Positions 25,707-34,576 are shown, counted from the first letter of the stretch. The stretch: DNA of 53,373 nucleotides from Spirochaetia bacterium (GCA_029857955.1 JAOUFY010000012.1:1-53373), one strand, 5' to 3'. The notes: generated by a model from the sequence alone, not told the origin. Numbers and translations: made by a program.

Positions 25707-26495
25707 ATGAATCACGTTATTAAAAGTACAATTTTTACCGGGATATTTTTTTTTATATCGATGTTTTTACCGTATTACGGTGAAAGCTCACCGACTCAAG
25801 CACCTCAAAACACAAGCAAAAATTTATCTGATCAAGAAGTAAATGAAAGAATTCAATTTATAAATTCATCGTTAAAAACAGGTGAAACCGGTTCGAGAAT
25901 ATGGTACTGGTCTTTTCTTGGTCTCTACAGTGCCGGTACGATCACTCAGCTGTCACTATACTTTGCAGCGCCAAGTATCGAACCGGTTGATCTTGTAAAA
26001 AGAGAACACTTTCGACAAGATATGATGATGGGTACCATAACAACAGCCATTGGAGTTCTAAGTCTGGCAATCAGCCCCATGCCGTCTATGTACGCTAGAA
26101 ATGCTATCGAGAGCATGCCTGATGATACCATGGAAGATCGCATAGCAAAATTAAAAAAATCTGAAAAACTTCTTGCTGAAAGTTCAAAATGGGAAAAAGA
26201 AAGCAATTCATTGCTCATGCACGGATTAAATTTTGGTTTAAATCTTTCTGCAGGTTTGATCATTTGGCTGGCATTTCATCGTACGATCATTGATGGTCTG
26301 GTTACATTTGCCCCAGGTTTTCTTATTGGTGAAATACAATTATTTACACAACCTACAAAAGCTGTTAAAGACTGGAATAATTACGAAAATAAGTATTCAC
26401 AAAATCAGGCAAGCTATTTACCTCAAAAAAATAATGACAATCTATGGCATCTGGCTGTTGCCCCTGGCGGACTCATGATTGTACGTCAGTTTTAA
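25707..26495 (+). CDS. Exported membrane protein of unknown function
   Basis: The 262-residue protein starts after a good ribosome site (AGAGGT, 7 nt before the ATG). An N-terminal signal-like helix (IFTGIFFFISMFLPYYG) is followed by a polar stretch and then three to four hydrophobic helices, including FLGLYSAGTITQLSLYF and TTAIGVLSLAISPMPSMY. It probably sits in the inner membrane. No family is recognised. The gene ends by overlapping the convergent DUF423 gene by 23 nt. Confidence 0.75.
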   Translation: MNHVIKSTIFTGIFFFISMFLPYYGESSPTQAPQNTSKNLSDQEVNERIQFINSSLKTGETGSRIWYWSFLGLYSAGTITQLSLYFAAPSIEPVDLVKREHFRQDMMMGTITTAIGVLSLAISPMPSMYARNAIESMPDDTMEDRIAKLKKSEKLLAESSKWEKESNSLLMHGLNFGLNLSAGLIIWLAFHRTIIDGLVTFAPGFLIGEIQLFTQPTKAVKDWNNYENKYSQNQASYLPQKNNDNLWHLAVAPGGLMIVRQF

Positions 26496-26847
26496 TAAAA
26501 AGCAAAAGCCATCCAACAATAAATGATAACCCGCCCAAGGGGGTTATCATACCCAGCCATTTAATGCCGCTAATGGCTAAAGCATAAAGACTCCCTGAAA
26601 AAAGAAGTATACCAAGCGTAAAACACACTCCGGCAATGTTTAGAGAGTTTTTTTTATTTATAAATATTAAAATGCCTACGATAAAAATTCCTATTGTATG
26701 AAATATTTGATATAGAACAGCTTTAGCATAAATTGCTTGAGAATACTCATCAAGACTGTTTTTTAAGGCATGTGCGCCAAAAGCCCCCATCGCAACAGTT
26801 AACATTCCCGAAAGCGCGCCAATTCGAATCCAATAATTTTTATTCAT
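26473..26847 (-). CDS. DUF423-family small membrane protein
   Basis: The 124 residues have four membrane helices and the DUF423 (YgdD-like) signature: MLTVAMGAFGAHALKN near the N-terminus, YQIFHTIGIF in the middle and GIKWLGMITPLGGLSFIVGW near the C-terminus. The function of the family is unknown. Its ATG overlaps the stop codon of the upstream transposase remnant by 4 nt (ATGA), so the natural upstream region, including any promoter, seems to have been replaced by the insertion-sequence remnant. Confidence 0.92.
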   Translation of the reverse strand: MNKNYWIRIGALSGMLTVAMGAFGAHALKNSLDEYSQAIYAKAVLYQIFHTIGIFIVGILIFINKKNSLNIAGVCFTLGILLFSGSLYALAISGIKWLGMITPLGGLSFIVGWLLLFIKTDVQS

Positions 26848-27420
26848 GTATGTTTTATTTTAAACTGTTTCTTTGTTGTCAAGAACCTTATTGAATTATA
26901 CGTTTTCTCATTAGTGTTCGGTTCATCAGAAATTTTCTCCAAATAGGGGTGTCTGCAAAGCAGATAGGTAATCAGGGCAATCCAGATTTGAAGTCTTACG
27001 GCATTTTCAGATAACCCCAGGAATTTTCTGATTTTTAAATTCTGTTTGAGCCACTTAAAGAACAATTCGATAGCCCAGCGTTTCTTGTATATTTCTCCAA
27101 TTTCTACGGCAGATAATTCCTGGTGATAGGTGATCACGTCAAATTTTTTCATTTTTCCGTTCATCCAGAATTGTAATCATTCGGAGGCGCTCGCCATACT
27201 CCTTTGACTTATCGCCCATGAAGTGGATTACCTTTTCTTCAATTACTGCACCTTCGTTTATCGGGGTTGTCTTTAAAATGGCATAATTTATGTTTTTCTT
27301 GATGCGAATTACAAAAAAAGTGCCCTTTTGATGCTGTTATATAGCCATTTGGTGTCAAAATAGCCCCGATCCATCACATAAACAACCCCCTTTAAGGAGC
27401 TGAAAAAAATTTCAAATGGC
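26844..27420 (-). pseudogene. Decayed IS4-type DDE transposase
   Basis: The intact 3' part (26844-27164) holds the IS4-family YREK motif: YKKRWAIELFFKWLKQNLK, then LGLSENAVRLQIWIALITYL. Upstream, the minus strand reads VVYVMDRGYFDTKWLYNSIK, including the second catalytic Asp motif. After a frame change it continues INYAILKTTPINEGAVIEEK and MGDKSKEYGERLRM, then stops in TGA before the frame resumes. At least two frame changes are present, and the N-terminal half, with the first Asp, is absent. No clear terminal inverted repeats were found. The element is dead and abuts the relic restriction gene at its 5' side. Confidence 0.85.
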
Positions 27421-27552
27421 GGTTTGATTCAAAATTCAAGAGCCGGTAATCATTGTGGCATCGGTAACACTCTTGAAGATTTATTGGGGATTACCGAGAA
27501 TAATTTACCAATTCCAAACGCAGCAGAGTGGGAATTAAAACTCAGAGACTAA
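27391..27552 (+). pseudogene. Relic of an MvaI/BcnI-family restriction endonuclease
   Basis: A short plus-strand frame reads NGGLIQNSRAGNHCGIGNTL, EDLLGITENNLPIPNAAEWE, then LKLRD and a stop. The block RAGNxGIGxTLEdLLGI followed by WELK resembles the central part of MvaI/BcnI-type restriction enzymes, as I remember the family; it cannot be aligned here. Only about 45 codons survive. The left end runs directly into the antisense transposase remnant, suggesting the insertion and later decay removed the rest. No methyltransferase is nearby. Confidence 0.55.
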
Positions 27553-27816
27553 ATACAAACGGCGTATCTAATATTTTTTCAACCAGCAATTTAACAGGCA
27601 TGCCGCTTCAAATTATACTTTGTTTTCATATTCGTTGCAATTTTATTTTCTGATCTTTCTCATCTTGCTCAGTTGCACCTGCAACATGAAAAATGCAACT
27701 AAAGACAAAATATACAACAAACTTTAATCTTTTGCGCGTTAATTTCAAAACCTTGTATTCCTGGTTCTGCAATACTGCGGTAAACCATTTTTTACGAAAG
27801 AACAATCAAAAAACGA
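27553..27816. other. Noncoding AT-rich gap
   Basis: Between the relic restriction gene and the next gene I see no open frame with protein-like composition and no strong terminator. The stretch may be decayed sequence. Confidence 0.4.
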
Positions 27817-29466
27817 TTATAACCACAATCTAATGCCGCTTTCGAGTCCATGAAACGTAGTATCATTGATGCGAAAATTATAATAGCCCGCAAAAATTTC
27901 AAATCGGTTAAGATGCACGCCAATACGGGCGCTTAACGTATTTACAATTAAATTGGGCGACTCCATATAACTGTCGCGAAATTGCAGTGAAATTGGATTA
28001 AAAGGGAACATTTGAACAAGCACGCCGAAAGTCGGCCCGCCTTCATCAATACCAGAACCCATCAGGTAGGTATAACCAACATGCCCGCTGACTGAAAAAG
28101 ACAAAAATTGCATCAATGCCACATCCATACTTGCAAAATAATTGTTCAACAACTCGCCGGCATATCGATAGCCGCGGTATTCCGCAAAAGGCCCCATAAT
28201 TCCAAAAAAGCGGGATTGCAGTGCCGCAAAGGCAATGGCGTGATCAACGTTCCATTTTCGATTGGGAGGATCCAATAAACCCGCGCCGCCTTCAAAATTA
28301 ATAAAGAAATTTTTTGTGCCGGGCTGAAGTTCGGCATCCTTCGAAAAGTTATTTTTTATAAAATTAAACTCCTGGCTTGCATAGGGATAAAATGAGTAAA
28401 CCGCTGCTGAATTCATCTCGAAAATTATTTTAAAAAGCTCGCCGATCGCCTTAGATTTTCTTTCGTCGTCTTCTCGTTTTTCACTCTCACTTCGATTGTC
28501 CGGCCTCGTTTCCTGTTTTTTTCGTTTTTTGGCAGTGTTGGCAGCGTTTGAAAACCCATGTTGGTTGGCTTCCGCTTCATGGCGTTGCTCCATTTTTTCA
28601 GTCTCGACTCGCTGTTTTACTCTCTGCTCATTTTCTAACTTTTCGCGATCTTGACGCTGCCTTTCTTTTTGAGTTTTATCGAGTTTTTCTTTTTCAAGAC
28701 GTTCTTTTTCTTTGAGGTCTTTATCGAGCTTTTCTTTCTCTATACGCTCTTTTTCCTTGAGATCTTTATCAAGCTTTTCTTTCTCAAGGCGTCCTTTTTC
28801 TTTTAAATCTCGATCCAGTTTTTCTTTCTCAATACGCTCTTTCTCTTTTAATTCCCGGTCTCGTTGCTCATTTACCGATTTTTCTTTCTCTATACGCTCT
28901 TTTTCTCTGAGATCATTATCAAGCTTTTCTCGTTCAAGACGTTCTTTTTCTTTGAGTTCTTTATCAAGTTTTTCTTTCTCAAGCCGTTGTTTTTCTTTTA
29001 GCTCATTATCAAGCCTTTCTTTTTCAACTCGTTCTTTCTCTCTAAGTTCTCGCTCAAGTTTTTCTTTTTCTACACGTTCTTTTTCTTTTTGATCTCTATC
29101 GAACTTTTCTTTTTCAAGACGCTGTTTTTCTTTTAACTCTTTTTCTAATCTTTCTTCTTCAAGACGTTGCTTTTCTCGAATTTCATTTTGAACCCTTTCT
29201 TTTTCAAGGCGTTCTTTTTCTTCAGATTCTCTTTTTGCTTTTTCTCTTTCTTGCTTATTTTTATCGATTTCACTTTCATGATTATTTTTTTCAGAATTTT
29301 CTGATTGGTTTTTTTCATTCTTGGCTTGTTCATTAGCATTATCGGCTGGCTTGGACGTAATTATTCCCTGAGGGAAAAAACCGATGATTGCCGCCAAAAA
29401 AAGGCTGGTTAATGGTTTTCCGAAATTTCGCAAAAAAAGATTTTGGATTAAAAATAAATAACGCAT
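27817..29466 (-). CDS. Long charged-helix protein with C-terminal outer-membrane barrel-like domain
   Basis: From ATG 29466 the protein has 549 residues; a TTG 17 codons earlier is a less likely start. A signal peptide (FGKPLTSLFLAAIIGFF) precedes a polar linker. Then about 220 residues of nearly continuous Glu/Lys/Arg follow, built on a 14-residue repeat such as KEKERLEKEKLDKD, with no hydrophobic core positions except Leu and Ile. This suits a single alpha-helix or coiled coil. The last 170 residues alternate aromatic and small residues and end in GLESGIRLWL, like an outer-membrane beta-barrel. It may bridge the periplasm from barrel to cell wall or inner membrane. No homologue is recognised. 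Confidence 0.8.
   Translation of the reverse strand: MRYLFLIQNLFLRNFGKPLTSLFLAAIIGFFPQGIITSKPADNANEQAKNEKNQSENSEKNNHESEIDKNKQEREKAKRESEEKERLEKERVQNEIREKQRLEEERLEKELKEKQRLEKEKFDRDQKEKERVEKEKLERELREKERVEKERLDNELKEKQRLEKEKLDKELKEKERLEREKLDNDLREKERIEKEKSVNEQRDRELKEKERIEKEKLDRDLKEKGRLEKEKLDKDLKEKERIEKEKLDKDLKEKERLEKEKLDKTQKERQRQDREKLENEQRVKQRVETEKMEQRHEAEANQHGFSNAANTAKKRKKQETRPDNRSESEKREDDERKSKAIGELFKIIFEMNSAAVYSFYPYASQEFNFIKNNFSKDAELQPGTKNFFINFEGGAGLLDPPNRKWNVDHAIAFAALQSRFFGIMGPFAEYRGYRYAGELLNNYFASMDVALMQFLSFSVSGHVGYTYLMGSGIDEGGPTFGVLVQMFPFNPISLQFRDSYMESPNLIVNTLSARIGVHLNRFEIFAGYYNFRINDTTFHGLESGIRLWL
28620..29220. repeat. 42-bp tandem repeats encoding the charged helix
   Basis: The region repeats a degenerate 42-bp unit (14 codons) about fourteen times. 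On the plus strand the unit looks like ctttttctttgagatcttta followed by tcaagcttttctttctcaag. Adjacent copies differ mainly at one to five positions, so the array has expanded and drifted. Copy number is likely to vary between strains. Confidence 0.8.
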
Positions 29467-29517
29467 AGAGATGAATTTTTTATTTATTTGCCAAACGGTC
29501 AACTCTTTCTTTCTCAA

Positions 29518-29820
29518 GGCATGTTTGAAAATTCGCTGGGTTTTTGACGGGATAGTAGGGCTCCGCCCCTGCTACAATATTTATTTTATTCATTATCGAA
29601 TAAAGTTTTGAACACGTCAAATTCAACAAGGCATATTTTATTTTTAAAAAGCAGTTGCCCAGGAAAATCACGAGAAAAGTAAAAATTGTTAACAACCTGA
29701 AAAAAATCATATTTACGGGAATGAAGGGGATAAGAAGACATGGTGTAAAAGTGACACTTTTCACTGACCAGATAAAAATGTAAAAAATAATTGGATGAAT
29801 AATCTAATGGGGAGATTAAA
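29518..29820. other. Noncoding gap upstream of the charged-helix gene
   Basis: This AT-rich stretch holds scattered short frames but none with protein-like composition. The sequence ggctccgcccctgctac (29560-29577) is a small GC-rich island similar in style to other repeat debris in the window. The promoter of the charged-helix gene should lie here, but I cannot point to convincing -35 and -10 boxes. Confidence 0.35.
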
Positions 29821-30012
29821 ATGGAATTGAATTTTTTCAAGGCAAGCACAAACCAAACTCAAGTTTTGCTCGTTACCGAAAGTAGGCTTCCGTCCCAGGA
29901 TAAACGAAGAGCCTCTAAAGTTTGGGAGAGCAATCAGGGGAATTCCTGTGTAAGTTTAATTGTGAACTCCGAGGCCCGCGATGTCGCGCCGAGTCTTTAC
30001 CTTTTTGCATAA
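29821..30012 (+). CDS. Doubtful small protein with a good ribosome site
   Basis: A 63-residue frame starts MELNFFKASTNQTQVLLVTE, with GGGGAGATTAAA just upstream, an unusually good ribosome site. The second half (SLIVNSEARDVAPSLYLF) overlaps a patch (gaggcccgcgatgtcgcgcc) that looks like repeat debris. It may be the start of a broken gene. No family is recognised. Confidence 0.25.
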   Translation: MELNFFKASTNQTQVLLVTESRLPSQDKRRASKVWESNQGNSCVSLIVNSEARDVAPSLYLFA

Positions 30013-30028
30013 CCTGTAATATATTAAG

Positions 30029-30784
30029 TTATACAAGTAATTGTTTTTGTTCCTTCTCTGAAAGTTTTTTTGCACTTTCAATAATTGTTTTTTTGTTAGC
30101 TTTATTTTTTTCGGACATTAAAAATTGAAAAACCTCCTTTCCTCCTCCAGCTCGGCAAGCTTCCCTTAAAGCAAAACCAACAGCTTTATAGACATTTGGA
30201 GCCTTATCCTTCATTAATGGGCGAGAAATTTCAATAGCCAACTGAGTGTTTTTTCTTTTTTTATGATTACCGGCAATTGTGGATATTAAAGCTAAACGTC
30301 GCTTCCAGACACTTCTTGATTTCAGCCATTTTTTCAGGGTAACAGTTCTCGATAAATCGTAAACAACCATTTCTCCTGATATCATACCACCCAACTGATC
30401 TGTCATCTCCCAATCGAGCAGTGAATCTGCCCAAACATCAATTTTTTTCCAAAGAGCTTTGTCAGTGTAAAAATCTTTAAAGCCGGTAATTAAAAATATA
30501 TTCAATAAAAACAGCTCTCTCGTTACAGGGCTAATTGTTTTATCCATAAAAGAAGTAACCAGGTTTAAACTGATCGCTGGTATTTCTTTTTTTATTTCAC
30601 GGGCTATACTTCGAATATCTGGAACCCGAACTCCCAAAATAATTGCATCGGTGGGAACAAAACCGGTAACTGTTTTTTTATAGTTTAAATCAATTTTTTT
30701 AGTTAATTTTTCAATCGAAATTTTCTCTAATTCCTTCAGATATTCATCATTGGTTTTTTTTGTGAAGATAGCATCCTGGGACAT
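30029..30784 (-). CDS. DNA alkylation repair protein, AlkD-like
   Basis: The 251-residue protein is helical and fits the HEAT-like AlkC/AlkD DNA glycosylase family. AIILGVRVPDIRSIAREIKK is the N-terminal repeat. SVWKRRLALISTIAG near residues 155-169 matches the conserved W-x-R-R stretch. DWEMTDQLGGMISGEMV precedes it, with the DxxD-like region that holds the catalytic Asp in AlkD. The enzyme would remove alkylated bases such as 3-methyladenine and 7-methylguanine. It is a single gene ahead of the ktr pair and separated from it by about 100 nt. Confidence 0.87.
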   Translation of the reverse strand: MSQDAIFTKKTNDEYLKELEKISIEKLTKKIDLNYKKTVTGFVPTDAIILGVRVPDIRSIAREIKKEIPAISLNLVTSFMDKTISPVTRELFLLNIFLITGFKDFYTDKALWKKIDVWADSLLDWEMTDQLGGMISGEMVVYDLSRTVTLKKWLKSRSVWKRRLALISTIAGNHKKRKNTQLAIEISRPLMKDKAPNVYKAVGFALREACRAGGGKEVFQFLMSEKNKANKKTIIESAKKLSEKEQKQLLV

Positions 30785-30889
30785 ATTTAATCCTGCATAT
30801 TTATAATTTTTAAAAAATCAAATTCATTTTATGTTTTTCTTTCGATGACTAAGTCATTTTTAAATAAAACCTTAAAAACATCTGCTGGT

Positions 30890-31591
30890 TTATTTAAAAC
30901 TGCTGGTGAAATCCACCAAATTTTTAGAGGTTCCCAGACATACAATTTTGTCGTTTTTTTCAAAAACAGTCTGCGGGTGAGGCGCCATGAGCACAACCGG
31001 TTTTTCGTTTTCACGTCCTCTGACAATGCTGATTACATAAACCTGGTATTTACTTCGAATTTCAAGATCAATAAGACTGGAGCCTATAAATTCAGGAGGA
31101 CACGTAATCTCAATAATGCGAGTATCCGGAGTAACTGCGATTTCGTTTACAAGATTTGGAATCGTAAGTCTCTGCACCATCCGTTGGGCGATCTCATTTT
31201 CAGGAAATATAACCCGGTCAATTCCCATAATTCGCAATACCTCGGCCTTTTCTTCGGAATCAACCAAAGCTATTATTTTTTTTATTTTTGTTTTTGTTTT
31301 CAAATGATTAACGATCAAAACGGTCGCTTCAAAAGATTCTCTTAGACCAATAATAACGACGTCAACTTCAAAAGCTCCGTTATGTTCAAGTGCGTCCCAA
31401 TCCAGAAGATCGGCACAAACAGCTTTATCAATGTGCATCGAAATTTTTTGAATCAATGATTCGTTTTTGTCGACAGCGATCACTTCAGCGCCATGTTCAT
31501 ACAACGAAATTGCCGCCTGATATCCAAATTTACCCAAGCCTAGAATAGCAAAAGATTTGTGAATTTCCTGGCCGTTAATAATTTCATCCAT
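30890..31591 (-). CDS. ktrA: Potassium uptake regulatory subunit, KtrA/TrkA family
   Basis: The 233 residues form one RCK unit. A Rossmann-fold RCK_N domain has GLGKFG at 18-23 and AVDKNESLIQKI after it. An RCK_C domain covers about the last 80 residues, with the segment TRIIEITCPPEFIGSSLIDL. It binds nucleotide (ATP/ADP in KtrA) and gates the KtrB pore. It lies 29 nt downstream of ktrB on the same strand, so the two form the usual operon. Two-domain, single-copy length fits KtrA rather than the doubled TrkA of E. coli. Confidence 0.93.
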   Translation of the reverse strand: MDEIINGQEIHKSFAILGLGKFGYQAAISLYEHGAEVIAVDKNESLIQKISMHIDKAVCADLLDWDALEHNGAFEVDVVIIGLRESFEATVLIVNHLKTKTKIKKIIALVDSEEKAEVLRIMGIDRVIFPENEIAQRMVQRLTIPNLVNEIAVTPDTRIIEITCPPEFIGSSLIDLEIRSKYQVYVISIVRGRENEKPVVLMAPHPQTVFEKNDKIVCLGTSKNLVDFTSSFK

Positions 31592-31620
31592 AAGTATCCT
31601 CTTATTAATTTTATATACTG

Positions 31621-32970
31621 TTACCCGATCATGATATTCTCAACAGGATATTTATGCATTAGTTTTTTTTGCTTGCCGATAACGCTCGACACTAAAACCA
31701 AAAGCCCTACCCTGCCGGCAAACATGCAAAACATAAGAATATATTTTCCATAATTACTTAAACCCGAAGTTATTCCAGTTGAAAGTCCTACAGTACTCAA
31801 CGCGCTGACAACTTCAAATAAATGTTCTAAAAAACTACCCCGTGAGTCTCTCGGATCTATACCGTAAGTTTCCGCAACCTGTAGTAAAGTAACTGCGACA
31901 ATCATGGTTAAAAAATAACAAAAAATAATGGTCACCACTTTTGCAACATCTGCATAACTTACACTGCGATAATACATTTCAACATTATCTCTTTTTTTAA
32001 AGCTTGATTTTAAAAGAGCCGTAAACACTGAGGCGGTTGATGTTTTTATTCCTCCGCCGGTTGAACCTGATGAAGCTCCGATGATCATTAAGACTATTAT
32101 AACCAGAAGCGACATATTTGTTAACTGCCCTGTAGGAATTGTATTAAAACCTGCGGTTCGACTGGTGACACTTAAAAATAATGATTCAATAATCCCTTTG
32201 AATACAGTAAAATTTTTAAGCGAATTATGCAATTCCAGAAAATATATGACAATTGTTCCTCCAAAAATCAGCCAGGCTGTTGAATTTAGCGTAACCCTGG
32301 AATGTAATGTCAATCGTACCTGCCTGGATCGTAACCTTGCTTTAAAATATTCATAGATATCAATGATCACTAGATACCCAATTCCACCGATAATTATAAG
32401 CAGCATTATGGTAAAATTTACAGTTAAATCCAAATTATATGCAAGAAGATTACCGCTAAACAAAGAAAATCCAGCATTACAAAAAGCAGAAATCGAATGG
32501 AAAATCGCCAGCCATAGAGCGGTATTAAAGTCATAGGCCCCTAAAAATTTAAAAAATAAAATAAAAGCGCCGATAAATTCAATGATAATAGTAAAGGTTA
32601 TGATTTTTTTTAAATAAACCATCGTGGGCACTTTATATAAATAACCGAGAGTTTTATTACTGGAATCTACCTGACGAATATTCAGTTTACCTGTAAATGA
32701 AAGAGCAAGCCAGTTAGAAATTGTCAAAACGCCTAGTCCGCCAATTTGTATCATTATCAGCAAAATGATTTGCCCCGTTAAATTAAGACGCGACGAAATA
32801 TCCATCACGGTTAAGCCCGTTACACATACCCCGCTGGTGATGGTAAAAAATGTATCGGTCCAGTTTCGATCAGTATTTGAATTTCGATAGCCCAGCATAT
32901 AAAGCAAAATACTGCCGACGCCGATCACCATTAAAAACCCGACAACAATTCGAATCGAGGTTCGCTTCAT
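31621..32970 (-). CDS. ktrB: Potassium uptake pore subunit, KtrB/TrkH family
   Basis: From ATG 32970 the protein has 449 residues (MKRTSIRIVVGFLMVIG...). Longer starts at 33021 or 33000 are possible, and the true start is uncertain. It has the four M1-P-M2 repeats of the SKT superfamily with filter glycines: TSGVCVTGLT, SAFCNAGFS, TSRTAGFN and LSTVGLST. The Gly-rich GASSGSTGGGIKTS lies in the third M2 gate region, as in KtrB. It transports K+, often coupled to Na+. It is the first gene of the ktrBA operon. Confidence 0.93.
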   Translation of the reverse strand: MKRTSIRIVVGFLMVIGVGSILLYMLGYRNSNTDRNWTDTFFTITSGVCVTGLTVMDISSRLNLTGQIILLIMIQIGGLGVLTISNWLALSFTGKLNIRQVDSSNKTLGYLYKVPTMVYLKKIITFTIIIEFIGAFILFFKFLGAYDFNTALWLAIFHSISAFCNAGFSLFSGNLLAYNLDLTVNFTIMLLIIIGGIGYLVIIDIYEYFKARLRSRQVRLTLHSRVTLNSTAWLIFGGTIVIYFLELHNSLKNFTVFKGIIESLFLSVTSRTAGFNTIPTGQLTNMSLLVIIVLMIIGASSGSTGGGIKTSTASVFTALLKSSFKKRDNVEMYYRSVSYADVAKVVTIIFCYFLTMIVAVTLLQVAETYGIDPRDSRGSFLEHLFEVVSALSTVGLSTGITSGLSNYGKYILMFCMFAGRVGLLVLVSSVIGKQKKLMHKYPVENIMIG

Positions 32971-33165
32971 CTCTGTGAATAAATAAAACTGGGCCTCCAT
33001 CGCATAGCAATTTTTCGTCAACCATCATAAACATTGAAAATGTTATATGGACAACATTAAAATATTTGATCATTGAACCATGAAGAAAAACCGCATAAGA
33101 ATTGACATGATCACTACTCTGATATTTTTGCCGTGAAAACATTTTATAAAAAAGGATTGAGAAAA

Positions 33166-33699
33166 ATGAAGAAACTTATTAAAATTTTAGCAGCCGCGTT
33201 TTTTTTTAACATGGCAGCGTTGTATGCGCAGGGCGCAGAACATGAACCGAAGAAAGATGCTCATGAAGAACATCAACAGCATGAGGAGCACGCTCATAGC
33301 CACCATCTTTCTTTATTTTTAGGAGTGACGTCCGAATTAGAAAAAAATGTTCATGCCTTTACCGCAGGTTTAGACTATGAATATAGATTGCCTTTTTTAA
33401 ACCGTTTACTTGGTGTTGGGGCATTAACTGATTTTGCTTTTTTCCCTGAACAAACCAATGCTATTTTTGCAGGTTTCGTTGGAATACACCCAATTGGCGG
33501 TTTAAAAATATTACTTGCCCCAGGTGTTGAAACGGTATTTGGATTACATCCTCACACAGCATTTTTAGGACGAGTAAGTCTGGGATATGATATAATGATC
33601 AGTAATTTTTCAATTACACCAATTGCAAGTGTTGACTACATTCCAGAAACTAAAGCAGTTTCACTTGTATACGGATTATCTGCAGGAATTGGATTTTAA
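33166..33699 (+). CDS. His-rich outer-membrane barrel-like protein
   Basis: From ATG 33166, after the ribosome site AGGATTGAG, the protein has 177 residues. A signal peptide (KKLIKILAAAFFFNMAALYA) is followed by a short His/Glu-rich segment (HEEHQQHEEHAHSHH) that could bind metal. About 130 residues of alternating hydrophobic strands end in YGLSAGIGF, a C-terminal Phe typical of outer-membrane beta-barrels. A metal-linked surface role is plausible, but no family is recognised. A bidirectional terminator follows the gene. Confidence 0.75.
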   Translation: MKKLIKILAAAFFFNMAALYAQGAEHEPKKDAHEEHQQHEEHAHSHHLSLFLGVTSELEKNVHAFTAGLDYEYRLPFLNRLLGVGALTDFAFFPEQTNAIFAGFVGIHPIGGLKILLAPGVETVFGLHPHTAFLGRVSLGYDIMISNFSITPIASVDYIPETKAVSLVYGLSAGIGF

Positions 33700-33727
33700 C
33701 AACCAAGAGATTTGATGTTGTTTATTT

Positions 33728-33783
33728 AGGGGGGTCTAAAAGCTTCGTATTTTGTTTTCTTACGATTTTTTAGATAACCCCCA
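33728..33783. terminator. Bidirectional intrinsic terminator
   Basis: The arms GGGGGGTCTAAAA (33729-33741) and TTTTAGATAACCCCC pair around a loop with an inner CGTA/TACG stem, and T-runs lie on both sides. It separates the convergent His-rich protein gene (+) and the 108-residue gene (-). The outer arms resemble the ends of the larger inverted repeat at 44625-44781. Confidence 0.75.
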
Positions 33784-33785
33784 TT

Positions 33786-34112
33786 TTAAGATTTAAGGTA
33801 CGGCAGTAATTCTTGAAAGGCCTGTTCTTTTTGAATAACGCCGGTTTTTTTAATTGCTTTTCGAAGTATTGTCTCCCAGTTTTTTTCAGGAATATCTTCT
33901 TTCATTTGTTCAATGATTTCATAAATTTTAACTTCTTTTGTGCAGTTAAATATCTGGTCATCATTGTAAAAAAATAAACTTGCGAGATTATCGATGTAAT
34001 ATCCCGCAGGATTTTTAGCTTTAAAATTTTCAGTTTTTCGCTGAATAACCATATCTTTTTTTTCGGTTCGACGAAGTTCCCTTTCGCGTCTTTCGATGTC
34101 TGTTCGTTTCAT
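33786..34112 (-). CDS. Small charged soluble protein of unknown function
   Basis: The 108 residues begin MKRTDIERRERELRRTEKKD, an extremely charged helix. A compact domain follows, AGYYIDNLASLFFYNDDQIF, and then helical IIEQMKEDIPEKNWETILRK. No signal peptide or membrane helix. No family recognised. It lies downstream of a small exported protein gene but about 160 nt away, so co-transcription is not clear. The ATG is preceded by TTACCCTGC-rich sequence on the plus strand, giving a GGGTAAT ribosome site on the minus strand. Confidence 0.75.
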   Translation of the reverse strand: MKRTDIERRERELRRTEKKDMVIQRKTENFKAKNPAGYYIDNLASLFFYNDDQIFNCTKEVKIYEIIEQMKEDIPEKNWETILRKAIKKTGVIQKEQAFQELLPYLKS

Positions 34113-34273
34113 AATTACCCTGCTGGATATTGAATTATATTGTTATGCGCTGTAAATATCTAAATATGGCAGCTTTTTCAAAATTGACAAATAAATTATA
34201 CTAAAACCAGCAATCCGTATTAAATCATCAAAGAAAGCTGTCTCAGTTTATAATTTAGTTTTCAAGATAATGA

Positions 34274-34576
34274 TCATTTTCCCATATCTTTCGACTTATA
34301 CAATACTATCGCCATCAATACCGCCATTACAATGAATCCGGCTATAAAAGAAATTTTACCATCTTGTTTTGACGGTTGTACCTGTTTTAAACCTTCTTCA
34401 GCAATTGTTTTATTTTCACCAGAAACGTCTGCCTCCTGATCATTTGCCGCAATCCGTAAATCTTGAACATGCTGCTTTTTCACCCTCTGATCTGATAACA
34501 AATTGCCAACAGATGCAAAAACAAAACAGGGCAAAAGTACTGCTGTAAATATAAACAGTTTTTTAAAATTTTTCAT
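34274..34576 (-). CDS. Small exported protein with C-terminal membrane anchor
   Basis: The 100 residues comprise a signal peptide (MKNFKKLFIFTAVLLPCFVF), a polar middle part of about 50 residues (VKKQHVQDLRIAANDQEADV), and a C-terminal membrane helix (FIAGFIVMAVLMAIVLYKS). GGAGAT precedes the ATG at the proper distance. The Cys at residue 17 could form part of a lipobox (LLPCF), but the context is weak. Function unknown. Confidence 0.75.
   Translation of the reverse strand: MKNFKKLFIFTAVLLPCFVFASVGNLLSDQRVKKQHVQDLRIAANDQEADVSGENKTIAEEGLKQVQPSKQDGKISFIAGFIVMAVLMAIVLYKSKDMGK

Noticed and set aside
28712..29092. Long plus-strand frame with Ser/Phe/Arg repeats
   Set aside because: It is the antisense of the 42-bp repeats of the charged-helix gene. 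The repeat pattern and low complexity come from that gene.
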